Positions 54,815 to 64,000 of a stretch of DNA of 64,000 bases are shown one piece after another. The position numbers were made by a program, and so were the translations under genes. Source of the stretch: Quillaja saponaria (Eukaryota > Streptophyta > Magnoliopsida > Fabales > Quillajaceae). Location: contig CM055607.1 in NCBI GenBank assembly GCA_029379385.1, positions 1,860,001 to 1,924,000 on the forward strand. Reading direction: 5' to 3'. The first letter of the stretch is position 1. Each line of letters starts with the position of its first letter. The notes below the pieces were generated by a model. It was given only the letters and a program-made list of their open reading frames with translations. It searched no databases and was not told where the DNA came from.

Positions 54815-54818
54815 AAAA
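54815..54818 (-). terminator. RNA polymerase III terminator of the tRNA gene
   Basis: Four T residues on the minus strand start seven bases past the tRNA 3' end, as expected for Pol III termination. Confidence 0.7.
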
Positions 54819-54824
54819 GTTGGA

Positions 54825-54897
54825 CACGCCCAGTGGGACTCGAACCCACAATCGCCTGATTAGAAGTCAGACGCCTTATCCATTAGGCCATGGGCGC
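54825..54897 (-). tRNA. tRNA-Arg (anticodon UCU)
   Basis: The 73-base minus-strand sequence folds as a cloverleaf. The acceptor stem is GCGCCCA paired with TGGGCGT (one G-U pair at the end), with discriminator G. The anticodon loop is CTTCTAA with anticodon TCT, and the T arm is GTGGGTTCGAGTCCCAC (GTTCGAG core, box B). The 3' CCA is not encoded, as usual for eukaryotes. No intron is present. It decodes AGA codons. Confidence 0.97.
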
Positions 54898-56099
54898 TGT
54901 TGCTATGGAATTTGCGGAATATTTAATATTTGAGCTTTATCATGGATCGTGTAAACAGTCCGGTACATGGAATCTAAAAGATTGATCAAACAAAAAAATA
55001 CCTTAAACCCAACCCAATTTACACCCAGTATCAATACCAGTGTCACTATAAATACCTTCATTATTACAATGTTAAAAAATTAAATAAGTACCTAAAACAA
55101 ATTAAAAACTCTTATAATTAATTTGGAACCAAATTGCTAGCTAGACGCATTTCCATTTTGAATGATGATAAAGACAAACGTGCCTTTTAAAGAGCACAGC
55201 ATGCTTTCCATATTTTTTTAGTTTCCAGTTGAAGAAATGAAAGTTTGAATAAGTTCATCGTTTGGCATACTTGCTCAATTTGGTTCCAATTAAGCCACGT
55301 ACACAAATAAGGCAGGCACAAACTGGGTCTACTAATACTCAGCTAGCCAGATGAAGGGGTATATAGACAGTAAGACATAGGAGCTGTTATACCAAATACT
55401 TTTGAGGGAGATTCTAATGGGGAAGGAGATGCTTATCGTTTGTATTTAGTTTTCTGTTTAATTATGTAATAATAGAATTAGGGTCTTAACTATTAGTAGT
55501 ATTTATTATGATTTTATTAGACTGTATGTTCTTTATGTTTAAATCAAGAACTTAATTATTAGACTACATGTTCTTTATGTTTAAAAAAAACTGCTTTAAG
55601 GTCGTCAATGAACTTAACTAAATGCTTGAGGCCTCAAACTTTGTTAATATATAACCGGAATATTTAGTTTTTTATATACCTATATGATGTATTCCAATTT
55701 AGGACAATAAAAAATTAAATTAAAATAACAAAATATCAAGTTCGAATCTCTTTAAGAGATACTGTAGGAAATAAAATTTTTATAAGTTCCCTAATTCTAA
55801 TAAAAATATTATGTGTTTGACCAAATAAAAAAGTTAAATTAGTCAAACTGAATATAAGTTGCATGAAAGCCACTTACGGCCGGCTAGAAGAAAAAAACAT
55901 AAGCTATGTAGCTCCATTTATTCATTACGCAATCATAAACAACTCAATAGTACAAAAGTTACACATAACACAGCCATCCTTCTATAATTTCCATAGAGAA
56001 CTCAAACATTGAGTTTTCCGGGACCAAAAAGACTGGAGCTTAAATCACAACTAGCTAAGAGGTTCAAAAAGACATTTCATATTTTATTGACGAGGATGG
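54898..56099. other. AT-rich intergenic region with a duplicated peroxidase-tail fragment
   Basis: No gene is recognised. Bases 55022-55055 repeat, with few mismatches, the segment at 56186-56219 inside the C-terminal tail of the peroxidase remnant. Confidence 0.5.
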
Positions 56100-56120
56100 C
56101 TGTTGCAATGACAAATTCCA

Positions 56121-57015
56121 TTACTCCTCTTTCTTGAGATCAGCACGTCGCCATAAAAGACGTCGATTGCGATAAAAATATACAGCCAGTATCCACACCA
56201 GTGTCACTATAAATGCATACAGTGGCGACATAGTCTTTGTCACGAAGATAGTACCTATATTTGGAGGAGAGATTATCGAAGCTATACTAACACTGTTTAT
56301 CATGGACCAAATGTTGCGTATTTCCCCACGACTAGGTGTTGTCAGATTAGTAGAACATTGAACTGACTCATTTTAATCAAGGCAAGAACAAATTGTTCAA
56401 AAAATATGGACAGGTTATTTGCAAAACTTTCAACAATTCCCCTCATGGTTTCATTCTCGAACAAGTCTTGGTCCGAAGTGAATAGACCTTTGTGGTTCAC
56501 CAGATCAATGTAGTAACTGTTATCGAATAGGTTAGGGCTTTGGAAATCCAACGATGTCGTGTTTATAGTATCATTTGTGGGGCAAGTAATTCTGAGCTCG
56601 TCGGCAAAAGTTTGGTCCATGGTGGAGTCATTACTACTTAGTCTTGGAAAGAAAGAAGGGTAATGGCTGAGGCCAATGGTGTGGCCACCCGAGAGGGCTA
56701 CTAAATCCGTGGCGTTTAAGTTTTTGGTTTCGAAAATAGGGAGGAGTACGGTTGTTCTGTTAAATGGTGGTGGAAGGTTCGCCAATGTGTCATTGTTTGA
56801 AAAGGAGATCAATCCGTCTAGCCTTCCCAATGGAAAATCATAGTATGGACCTCCTGACTGCAACGAATTATTTGTTATTTAAACTAACAACTGACTGATT
56901 GAGCAAACTTGCACGAGTAATTAATAAATTATAAAACTTCTTTAGAAATTACCAGTAAAACAGCATCACGGGCAACAAATTAGTGATATCCGCTCAAACT
57001 TTGGTTAGGAGCTGC
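56121..57015 (-). pseudogene. Class III peroxidase remnant (peroxidase 12 type), 5'-truncated and frameshifted
   Basis: The main exon (upper border 56857, after TTGCAG) encodes SGGPYYDFPLGRLDG to KMSQFNVL and is clearly a copy of the last exon of the neighbouring intact peroxidase. The heme-ligand His remains (ALSGGHTIG), but the following disulfide Cys is Tyr (SHYPSF instead of SHC), and LGRRDG is LGRLDG. After NVL the frame stops; shifting by one base restores SRGEIRN and then runs into a 60-residue tail with a hydrophobic segment (YAFIVTLVWILAVYF), ending at 56121. A fragment of the preceding exon (ADIT then, out of frame, ARDAVLL) lies at about 56950-56990. The first exon with the distal catalytic His and Arg is missing. 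Confidence 0.85.
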
Positions 57016-57154
57016 ATCCCTCTCTTCCGTTCCATTAAGTAGAAGACATTGTTAATAATAATAAAAGAGAAAAGCTCAGTAGCAAAGAATTGAAAGAACC
57101 TGCAGCCATTGTTTATTAATTTTTCTTGCTAATAATTTCTTATTTGTTTGTTTC

Positions 57155-57689
57155 TGTTGGAGCCTCACTTTTGAAAATCAATCAATTAGTGACAAATGAA
57201 GAAACTCATTTACTTATAAGAATTATGAAGCCCTCTAGCCTAAGCAATGTGGGAGTTAACACATTGACACCCCTCTCAAGTGGACATGGAGATCCGAAAT
57301 AGTGAGGTGTAGCCCATTAGTCGTGGGCCGATCAATAGTCGGGTGTGGGCATAATGGGGTGACCCATCAGCAGTGGACCTGGCTCTGATACCATGTTGGA
57401 GGTATCAGAGCGAAAGCCTCCCTCTTAAAACTAATCAATTGGTTTGCAAGAATGAGGCTCCAACATGGTATTAAAGCCAGGCCCACGACTGATGGGTCTC
57501 CTCATTACACCCATATCCGACGATTGATGGGTTCCACCTTACAATTTCGGATCTCCATAATTCACGTGATGGGGTATCAATGTGTAAACTCTCACATTGC
57601 TAAAGCTAGAGGGTTTTATGATCCTTATAAGTAAATGAATCTCTCCTCTTGTCACTAATTAATTAGTTTTCAAGAGTGAGGCTCCAACA
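57155..57689. mobile_element. Foldback (long inverted-repeat) element
   Basis: The left arm starts TGTTGGAGCCTCAC (57155) and the right arm ends GTGAGGCTCCAACA (57689), a perfect 14-base match. Beyond that the two arms pair imperfectly over more than 200 bases each, for example CATTTACTTATAAG with ATTATGAAGCCCTCTAG on the left against their complements on the right. The centre holds CTCTGATACCATGTTGGAGG and ATGGTATTAAAGCC; TGGTATCAGAGC is the usual primer-binding site complementary to initiator tRNA-Met in plant LTR elements. There is no gag or pol. The likely explanation is two LTR/TRIM-derived ends joined head-to-head. Confidence 0.7.
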
Positions 57690-57693
57690 TGCT

Positions 57694-57790
57694 AGGCTCC
57701 AATATGGTACCAGAACCAGGTTCACGACTGATGGATCGCCCCGTTAAATGAGGCTTCATAATTCTTATAAGTAAATGAGACTCTTCTCAG
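57694..57790. repeat. Third, partial copy of the foldback-element sequence
   Basis: GGCTCCAATATGGTACCAGA and the following CACGACTGATGG, then ATAATTCTTATAAGTAAATG, repeat parts of the right arm of the adjacent element in the same orientation but with a large internal deletion. Confidence 0.6.
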
Positions 57791-58671
57791 ATATGAGGTC
57801 TCTATTTATAGACAGACAAACTCAGGCAATTTTTCTTAGCTAATTTATTGCAAAAGAAGCAAAGACTTAAGGTCTTTAATTAATTACACTTTAATTAGGT
57901 CTTTATTATATATTTATAGATACTTAAGAGCCTGCTTTTATTGAATATATACTCAGCAAATTGTGCTTAATTGTTTGATTTTATTTGACTCCATCCATGT
58001 TTTGGTTTACAACAAATTTCTAGAATAGAATATTTTTATTAGAAATATATATATATAATTGACTTTGTTTTTTGTATATTTTTTTATAGAACGTTTAATT
58101 TGGAAGATCGATCTATATTGATTACATCGATCATAGCTCAAAAGAAAGAATTCTCATCAACATTAGCTTACAAATTATAGTTAGGTAAGTCATGTCATCC
58201 AATCGTCAAGTTAATTTCTTTAATAGATCAGAGAAGAACTTCACAATTAAATTAACTATTTCTAGCATGACTTCAAATAATAAGTATGTGTCTTTTATTT
58301 TTCAGTTGTTTTATTAATTGACGAATTCTATTATATTTTATCATCATTCACACCAAATTCTATATTTTATGGAGAATTATATGGTACTGTTCACCAGTTA
58401 CTAGATTGGGAAAGGCTTCATACCAACTCAAAATATCATTGCCTTCTCACACAAGCTAAAAAAAAATAAAAAAATTGGAGCTAGCAGTACTGTTTTATTC
58501 AAAATAGTTTTAACACTGGACAAGACTAGCAACATCGTCAAGACAAGTTTAACATCCTAGTACAAACAAAAGGTTATAAAAACCTTAAAAACCACAACAA
58601 AACAATGAAAATTGAAAGAAAAAAAAAAAAACATAAGAGAATTAACAACCTTGCATTAATTGCCTAATTAA
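57791..58671. other. AT-rich spacer between foldback element and peroxidase
   Basis: It contains the 3' untranslated region of the minus-strand peroxidase at its right end. No gene is recognised. Confidence 0.45.
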
Positions 58672-60506
58672 TTAAAACACAGACAAATCTTCCACAACCT
58701 CTTCCCCCACAGACTTGATCAAAGAAGCATTGTCCTTGTTCCTCACCGAGCACTTGGCACGAATTTCCCCTTGATTTCCTGTCAACACATTCAACTGACT
58801 CATCTTAATCATAGATTGCACAAACTTGTCAAAGAAAAGAGATTGATTCTCAGCAAAACTCTTGACAATGCCACTAGTTCTTTTATCGGTGAACAAGTCT
58901 TGATCTGAGGTGAACAAGCCTTGTCGGTTAATGAGATCAATGTAGTACTTGTTGTCAAATGTGTTAGGGGTTCGAAGATCCAAGAAAGTGGTGGTGTTAG
59001 TGTTAAGTTCTGGACAAATGGATTTGAGGGTTTTTGCAAAAGTTTGGTCCATGGTTGGGTCTTGGTTGGGGTAGAGTCGTCTAGTGAAGGAATTGCAGTG
59101 ACTACGGCCAATGGTGTGGGCACCAGAGAGTGCTACAACCTCTGTGGCATCAAAGGTTTTGTTTCCTAGAGAGCGAAGAAGAAAATCTGCTGTGCTTGAT
59201 GGACCAGGAAGGTTGGCCAATGTTTCATTTCTTGTGGCAAAATTCAGTCCATCCCTTCTTCCTAATGGCACCTTATAGTCTGGGCCTCCTGACTGCAAAA
59301 ACCAAATTGAATATTATGCATTTAATATATTTACAATAGTGGTGGTGGTCATGACTATATGACAAAAATATTTTGCATTCCTATGTATGTCTAACTCATT
59401 CAAACATGGAGCCCAGTAACAACATGGAATATATCCAAATCCAGAACGTGATCTATTTAATACATTAAAAAAAAAAAAAAAAAAAAGCTTACATCAATTA
59501 CATATATAATCTCAGATCTGATGGATAACTATTTCCTTTGAACTAATTAAATTAAGATCTCGTAAAAATCTTACACGAGTTAACTCTAAAAACTTTTGTT
59601 GTTCGTAAAAATGATAAAAAGCTTGACAAAATATTATGGCACTTACTTAAAATAAAGTTGTTTGTAATACAATTTTAGAAATTATAACATAAATTAATAC
59701 AATCTCTTTGATCAATTTGATTTTTAATAAACCTTCCACTTTTGTGGTATGTTTAGAATATTTAAATTATAGGAGCACTACAAGTTGCAAGGACAAATTA
59801 GACTTTCAAGAATAAATGAAATATGTATTGTGGACATCGATACCTAAGAAAAATAATTACCAAGAAAATAGCATCACGAGTGGCAAGAGTGGTGATATCA
59901 GCACAAGACACTACTCTTCCACACTTGCTATGGATGCGCTCACGAAGGTCTTCAATGATCTTAAATGCTTCAGGCCTCAACGTAAAATTGGGAGGTGTGT
60001 CCTTTTCACTCGGTCCACTGGCTGATCCGTCAAATAACACAGAAGCATCACATCCCTGCAATATAATTATTCAAATATCAAAACTAATTAGTAATGTTGC
60101 AGTCAACAATCTTATAAAGTAATTTACAAACATGATTCAAGTGATAATAATTGAGATTCGTGCTTGCAATCAAATATTTTGAAGAAAAAAATAATTATAA
60201 AATTTAAACAAGATTAGAATATCTAAAATGAAAATTTTTCTTATAAAATGACATTGTAAATACCCGAACAAAGCAGTCATGAAAATGAAGGCGCAAAATG
60301 CCAGCAGCTTGGCCAATTTCCTGCTTATACACCTTCTTGAGCTGAGTTCTCACAATGGATTCAAGCTGAGGACAAGTTGATTTATGGAAATCGATTGAAA
60401 GTCCATTTGCTAAAAGGCCATCATTTGCTGCTTCATAGACACTGAATTGGGAGGCTAATAAAACTGAAGAAATAAGAAGCAGCAAAAAGTTTAATGAAGC
60501 AGCCAT
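58672..60506 (-). CDS. Secretory class III peroxidase, peroxidase 12-like (352 aa)
   Basis: Three exons, 60264-60506, 59861-60055 and 58672-59292. The start ATG at 60506-60504 gives MAASLNFLLLLISSVLLASQ, a signal peptide; an upstream in-frame TTG is not used. The distal site RLHFHDCFVRGCDASVL supplies catalytic Arg and His, the proximal VALSGAHTIGRSHC supplies the heme-ligand His, and I count eight Cys as expected for four disulfides. PLGRRDG and TFDNKYYIDL are also present. The enzyme oxidises phenolics or auxin with hydrogen peroxide in the wall or vacuole. About 20 residues follow the usual CSVRN end (to EEVVEDLSVF), possibly a vacuolar sorting propeptide. It heads a tandem array with the remnant at 56121 and a third copy at the window edge. 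No lesion is seen. Confidence 0.95.
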
Positions 60507-60565
60507 GAATATGATTGATTGCTTTCTCAATTTTTGTGGCCAGGACTTAAGGAAACAAGAGCCTT

Positions 60566-60573
60566 TATTTATA
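60566..60573 (-). promoter_or_regulatory. TATA box of the peroxidase gene
   Basis: TATAAATA on the minus strand, 60 bases upstream of the ATG, leaving room for a leader of about 30 bases. Confidence 0.65.
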
Positions 60574-62382
60574 GAAGATGGACTAGTATTATTGTATTAG
60601 TGTTCTTGTTTGCATTAAATATACGTATCGAGGTACCGACTTGTGCTAGTTTTTGAAAAGAAAATTATTTATCGTTTTGGTCCTTGAAGTATCATATTTT
60701 TTAATGAAGTACTTCAGAATTTAATTTTTTATATTTTAATCCTTCAAGAGTTCATTATTTTAAAATTAAATTAATTAGATGGAATACAATATATAATTAG
60801 TTAAAATGATTAATAATACTTAAAAGAATTCTATGATCTATGAACATAATTTGTTTTTAGAAAAATAGAAATCAGGACTAACATTTAAAATTGAAAAAAA
60901 CTAAAATTTCTAAATTTTGTAATGATTAAATGAATATTCTTGTGATTTTCCTTGTTATACATTAATAATCATTGATTATCATCTCCTAGAAAGTAGCTTA
61001 GTTAATTTTGTTATATTCTATCTCTATATAATTATTTTAATTTGATTAAAAACTTAATTCAAAAAAATCAAAACATGGAGATTAAAATAAAAAATTAAAA
61101 GATTTTTTTGAAAAAAAATATAATTTTTAGGGTCTAAATAGTAAATAATTCGTTTAGAAAATATCCTTGGCTTATGGACTTTATAAGGGTCAGAGATTGG
61201 ACAGACCGACGTCTTGGGAATAGGAATAAGTGGGGCCCGTTGTGATTTGGAAATTAGCCCTTATTGGATTCCCATTGTCACACATCTATTCAAAATTATT
61301 CTTATTTACAGGTGCCAAACTAATAAAGTAAACAAAATTACAAACAATAAAATTAATGCAAATTCGTTTAAACAATAACGCACAAGAAATTTGTATCATA
61401 ATATGATCACTTTGTTCGGAATTTAGGATATAACAATAAAATAAAATAAACTAGCAGATTAATTCTATTTATGAAAATCTAACAAGATTCAGTAATTTTT
61501 GGCATTGAATGGGCAGCAATTCTCGAAAAGATAATCCTTGTGTATAATGATATAATACAAGATTGACAAAGTTATTTCCAATATATTCCTTCACACACAC
61601 ACATACATTTATATATATATACACACACATACCAGCAAGATATAATAAGAAACAGGTTAAGAGATATATATTATACTTGTTATGTGGGGTGACACGATAG
61701 ACCCTATAATTAAAATTTTGTTTATATTGAAAATATCTTATGTTTCTTATTGTACATTAAGTCAAATTCGATACTAGAGTGTAAAATAACAGATACTAAT
61801 TACTTGAACTAAATTATCAGTGATATTATTATAAAATTTAAATTATACATGTTAATTTAGTTCCGTATTATTTTTTCTTTTTGCTACTAGACAAATAGAT
61901 AGTAATTACAAATTGGTTAACAAGTTTTAAGGAAATTACAAATAACTTGCTCTTGAAATTTATTTATTTTTTTATTTTATTTTTAATCTTGTTCGGATTC
62001 GTGGCTGTCTCTCATTGCAACTGTTTTCTTGTGAGTTAGAACCCTTGACATTGCAAAGGGCTCTTAACAGCTGAGCTCAAGCGTGTTTAATCACTTGAAC
62101 CACATATTGTTAGGTAAATCTTTTATTTTTTGATTTGGGTAAAAAATATCATTTTGATTCTTTTATGGGAATTCTTTTATTCATATCTCATATTATCGAT
62201 ATAGATATGTGAATATTTTTTCATTAATTTCTTAAAATTTTCACTTAAAGAATACTAGTATAAAATGATAAATTGATCATAGCATAAAACATAATTCCAT
62301 TGTTTATTTCGAAAATCAAAAATCAAAACCAAGAAGCCCAAACAAATAAAGCAAATTCCATTGCTGAAAACCATGAAATATA
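60574..62382. other. AT-rich intergenic region
   Basis: No gene is recognised. There is a CA/TA microsatellite at about 61592-61630. A less AT-rich patch at about 61990-62100 (GGATTCGTGGCTGTCTC to AGCTCAAGCG) could be an old short retroelement but has no clear promoter boxes. Confidence 0.4.
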
Positions 62383-62922
62383 TTAATGAAGTTTAACAAT
62401 GGTTGCAGCTGAAAAATAACTATAGAACTTGATAATATTGTTCCGAGACGAAATAGATAAAACTTCAATTTGACTCCGAGCCAATAGAGTTTCACACTCA
62501 TTTGAATAATCACTAGCAATTAAACAGTAATAATCTGCAAGATCATGACCCGCATCCAATTCAATTAGAGCATTCTTGAACGAAGAAATCACTTGTTCAT
62601 ATAAAGAAGCACACTTCTTGATGGGCTCTGTGCTATTTCTCTTCGCCATTTCATTGATGTAATTTTGACTATCTGTTGCATTAGTTATGGCTGCTTCAAG
62701 AGCAAACTTTGCAAGGTCATGAAAGTTTGTTGCTGATGAAGATCGAGGATCGAATTCGATAGATTTCACACATGTCGAAATGCTAGAAGAAGATCCGAAT
62801 ACTTCCTTGCAAATGCTTTCAACTAATTTGGATGCAGCAGTTGTTGGCAAAGGAAAATTGATAATTAGGAGCAAGGTAATGGCTGATAATACCAAAGCTT
62901 GAATTTTGGATGGAGGCTTCAT
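62383..62922 (-). CDS. Secreted PMEI/invertase-inhibitor domain protein (179 aa)
   Basis: An intronless gene. From the ATG at 62922 the protein starts MKPPSKIQALVLSAITLLLI, a good signal peptide ending near PTTAAS. The mature part is the four-helix pectin methylesterase inhibitor/invertase inhibitor fold: ESICKEVF, STCVKSI, KKCASLYEQ and SNECETLL supply the Cys pairs, plus an extra Cys in DYYCLIAS. Such proteins act in the cell wall by inhibiting pectin methylesterases or acid invertases; which target cannot be told. A longer frame begins at 62985, but it adds 21 polar residues ahead of the signal peptide, and the TATA box at 62998-63005 places transcription start near 62973, after that ATG. 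I therefore choose the internal start. Confidence 0.85.
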   Translation of the reverse strand: MKPPSKIQALVLSAITLLLIINFPLPTTAASKLVESICKEVFGSSSSISTCVKSIEFDPRSSSATNFHDLAKFALEAAITNATDSQNYINEMAKRNSTEPIKKCASLYEQVISSFKNALIELDAGHDLADYYCLIASDYSNECETLLARSQIEVLSISSRNNIIKFYSYFSAATIVKLH

Positions 62923-62997
62923 TTTTTGTTGCTGCTGAGGATGTCTATTTGCTGTGCTTTGGTGTTCTCTGCTATGAATTTCCATTATTCCAAGAGT

Positions 62998-63005
62998 TAT
63001 TTATA
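62998..63005 (-). promoter_or_regulatory. TATA box of the PMEI-domain gene
   Basis: TATAAATA on the minus strand. Its distance to the two candidate ATGs decides the start: 13 bases to the first, about 75 to the second. Confidence 0.6.
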
Positions 63006-63887
63006 GTGGTAGAAAGTTGCAAGTGTTAAATTTTAATAAATGAAAAATATTAGAAGTTAATATATTTTAAAATTAATAAATTATTACTTAACACTGTAAT
63101 TGTGACTAATCACTACTGTAAATATTACAAAGTTTTTGTAAATATTGCTTCTTAATAATTATTAATTGTTACATAACATTGAAATTGTGGCTAATTATTA
63201 CGGTAAACATTACAAAGTTTTTGTAAATATTACTTTAACAAATCCAGAAAGGCTATTCTTTACAAAAATTCAACTATATCTCAAGTCTCAACTGTTAGTT
63301 ATTCTTAATTGGCTTTGTCTATTTTGTATACACCAGGCACAAAATAGTATGTCCAAAAAATACGAGGGCTCAATACTATGCATTTCAATAAAATAATACA
63401 AATCCTTTTTAAATGGGAGTCATCTTTATTTGTACAGTTAGAATATGGTAAAACAATATTTTTGTATATTTTTGTTAAACGTCATAATCATTACATTTTA
63501 TATATCTCTCGCTCCTAAAAAGCCTTAATCTATCATTATACAAACTCATTGTTTTGACTACTTAATGAGGATCTCCTTAAAATATTCGCTAAAAAAAATT
63601 ATATAAAGAATAGAAAAAATATGTAAATAAAAATATTATTCCATTATTTTTTGTTATATATAGTCATTATTTTTTATATATCAACAAGTTGAGGTAAAGT
63701 TGGTTTTTCTTTAAGGAACCGTTAAAGTAACATAGTCATATAGATGAGAAATTAAACATTTACTGCTATAATACTCTTTTTATTTAAACATACACCTCCA
63801 AAACTTACAGAAGAGAAGAAAAAACACAAAGGGAAACTTCAAGGTTACCCCTCACAGCTAGGAGAACATAGTTTTGGCCTAATTAAA
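63006..63887. other. AT-rich intergenic region
   Basis: A short near-repeat (AATTGTGACTAATCACTACT at about 63099 and AATTGTGGCTAATTATTACG at about 63183, each followed by GTAAA.ATTACAAAGTTTTTG) is the only structure seen. The right end is the 3' untranslated region of the next peroxidase. Confidence 0.45.
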
Positions 63888-64000
63888 TTAAAACACAGAC
63901 AAATCTTCAACTACTTCTTCCACAACTTCTTCCACCACAGTCTTCAAGTGAGAAGCATTGTCCTTGTTCCTCACGGAGCATTTGGAACGAATTTCCCCTT
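63888..64000 (-). CDS. Class III peroxidase, C-terminal end only (cut by window edge)
   Basis: The minus strand encodes GEIRSKCSVRNKDNASHLKT and ends EEVVEDLSVF, nearly identical to the C-terminus of the intact peroxidase at 58672-60506, including the extension after CSVRN. Even the 3' flank (CCTAATTAAATTAAAACACA against CCTAATTAATTAAAACACA) is conserved, so this is a recent tandem duplicate. The rest of the gene lies beyond 64000. Confidence 0.93.
   Translation of the reverse strand, partial: GEIRSKCSVRNKDNASHLKTVVEEVVEEVVEDLSVF

Noticed and set aside
57155..57790. Complete LTR retrotransposon
   Set aside because: Primer-binding-like words are present, but no gag, protease, reverse transcriptase or integrase frame exists and the arms are inverted, not direct.
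58809..59169. 104- and 82-codon frames overlapping the peroxidase
   Set aside because: They are shadow frames of the peroxidase last exon, which shows all catalytic and disulfide residues.
61990..62100. tRNA-derived SINE
   Set aside because: I could not place convincing A and B boxes or a 3' tail, so it is left as an unexplained patch.

Overview
This window is a stretch of nuclear chromosome from a flowering plant, almost certainly a eudicot. It is AT-rich. The genes have many GT-AG introns, and their products are plant proteins: GIGANTEA, the light-harvesting-like protein OHP2, secretory class III peroxidases, a DUF3511 protein and a PMEI-domain protein. I cannot name the species from sequence alone. 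All gene models come from joining splice sites by hand against remembered family sequences; no alignment or expression data were available.

Layout, left to right. (1) 1-6830: the decayed, minus-strand remains of a SOL1-type metallocarboxypeptidase gene. (2) 9100-20673: GIGANTEA on the plus strand, with a distal G-box/TCP-site island, a proximal evening-element/ABRE-like module, a TC-repeat leader and 14 coding exons. (3) 21400-23940: ribosomal protein uS13/RPS18 with a typical site II plus telo-box promoter. (4) 25091-33163: a divergent pair, a Golgi nucleotide-sugar (UDP-xylose-type) transporter on the minus strand and a conserved plant protein of unknown function on the plus strand, sharing a promoter rich in TGGGCY sites. 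(5) 36645-38493: an unknown plant protein ending in a CaaX box. (6) 39914-41331: OHP2, a thylakoid one-helix protein. (7) 42150-46665: a COQ2/PPT1 (4-hydroxybenzoate polyprenyltransferase) locus on the minus strand, whose penultimate third carries an in-frame stop and a one-base deletion. (8) 47350-52137: a CDK-like protein kinase with an N-terminal MGC acylation motif. (9) 52815-53081: a small DUF3511 gene. (10) 54825-54897: tRNA-Arg(UCU). (11) 56100-64000: a tandem cluster of class III peroxidases (one broken, one intact, one cut by the window edge) with a foldback repeat element and a PMEI-domain gene between them.

There is no operon-like functional unit; these are ordinary neighbouring plant genes. 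I found no clear candidate for a wholly new molecular system. The most notable points are the broken COQ2 locus, the broken SOL1 locus, a three-copy 12-residue repeat inside GIGANTEA, a perfect 10-bp inverted repeat flanking an evening-element core in the GIGANTEA promoter, a foldback element beside the truncated peroxidase, and an odd membrane-helix-like tail on that peroxidase remnant.
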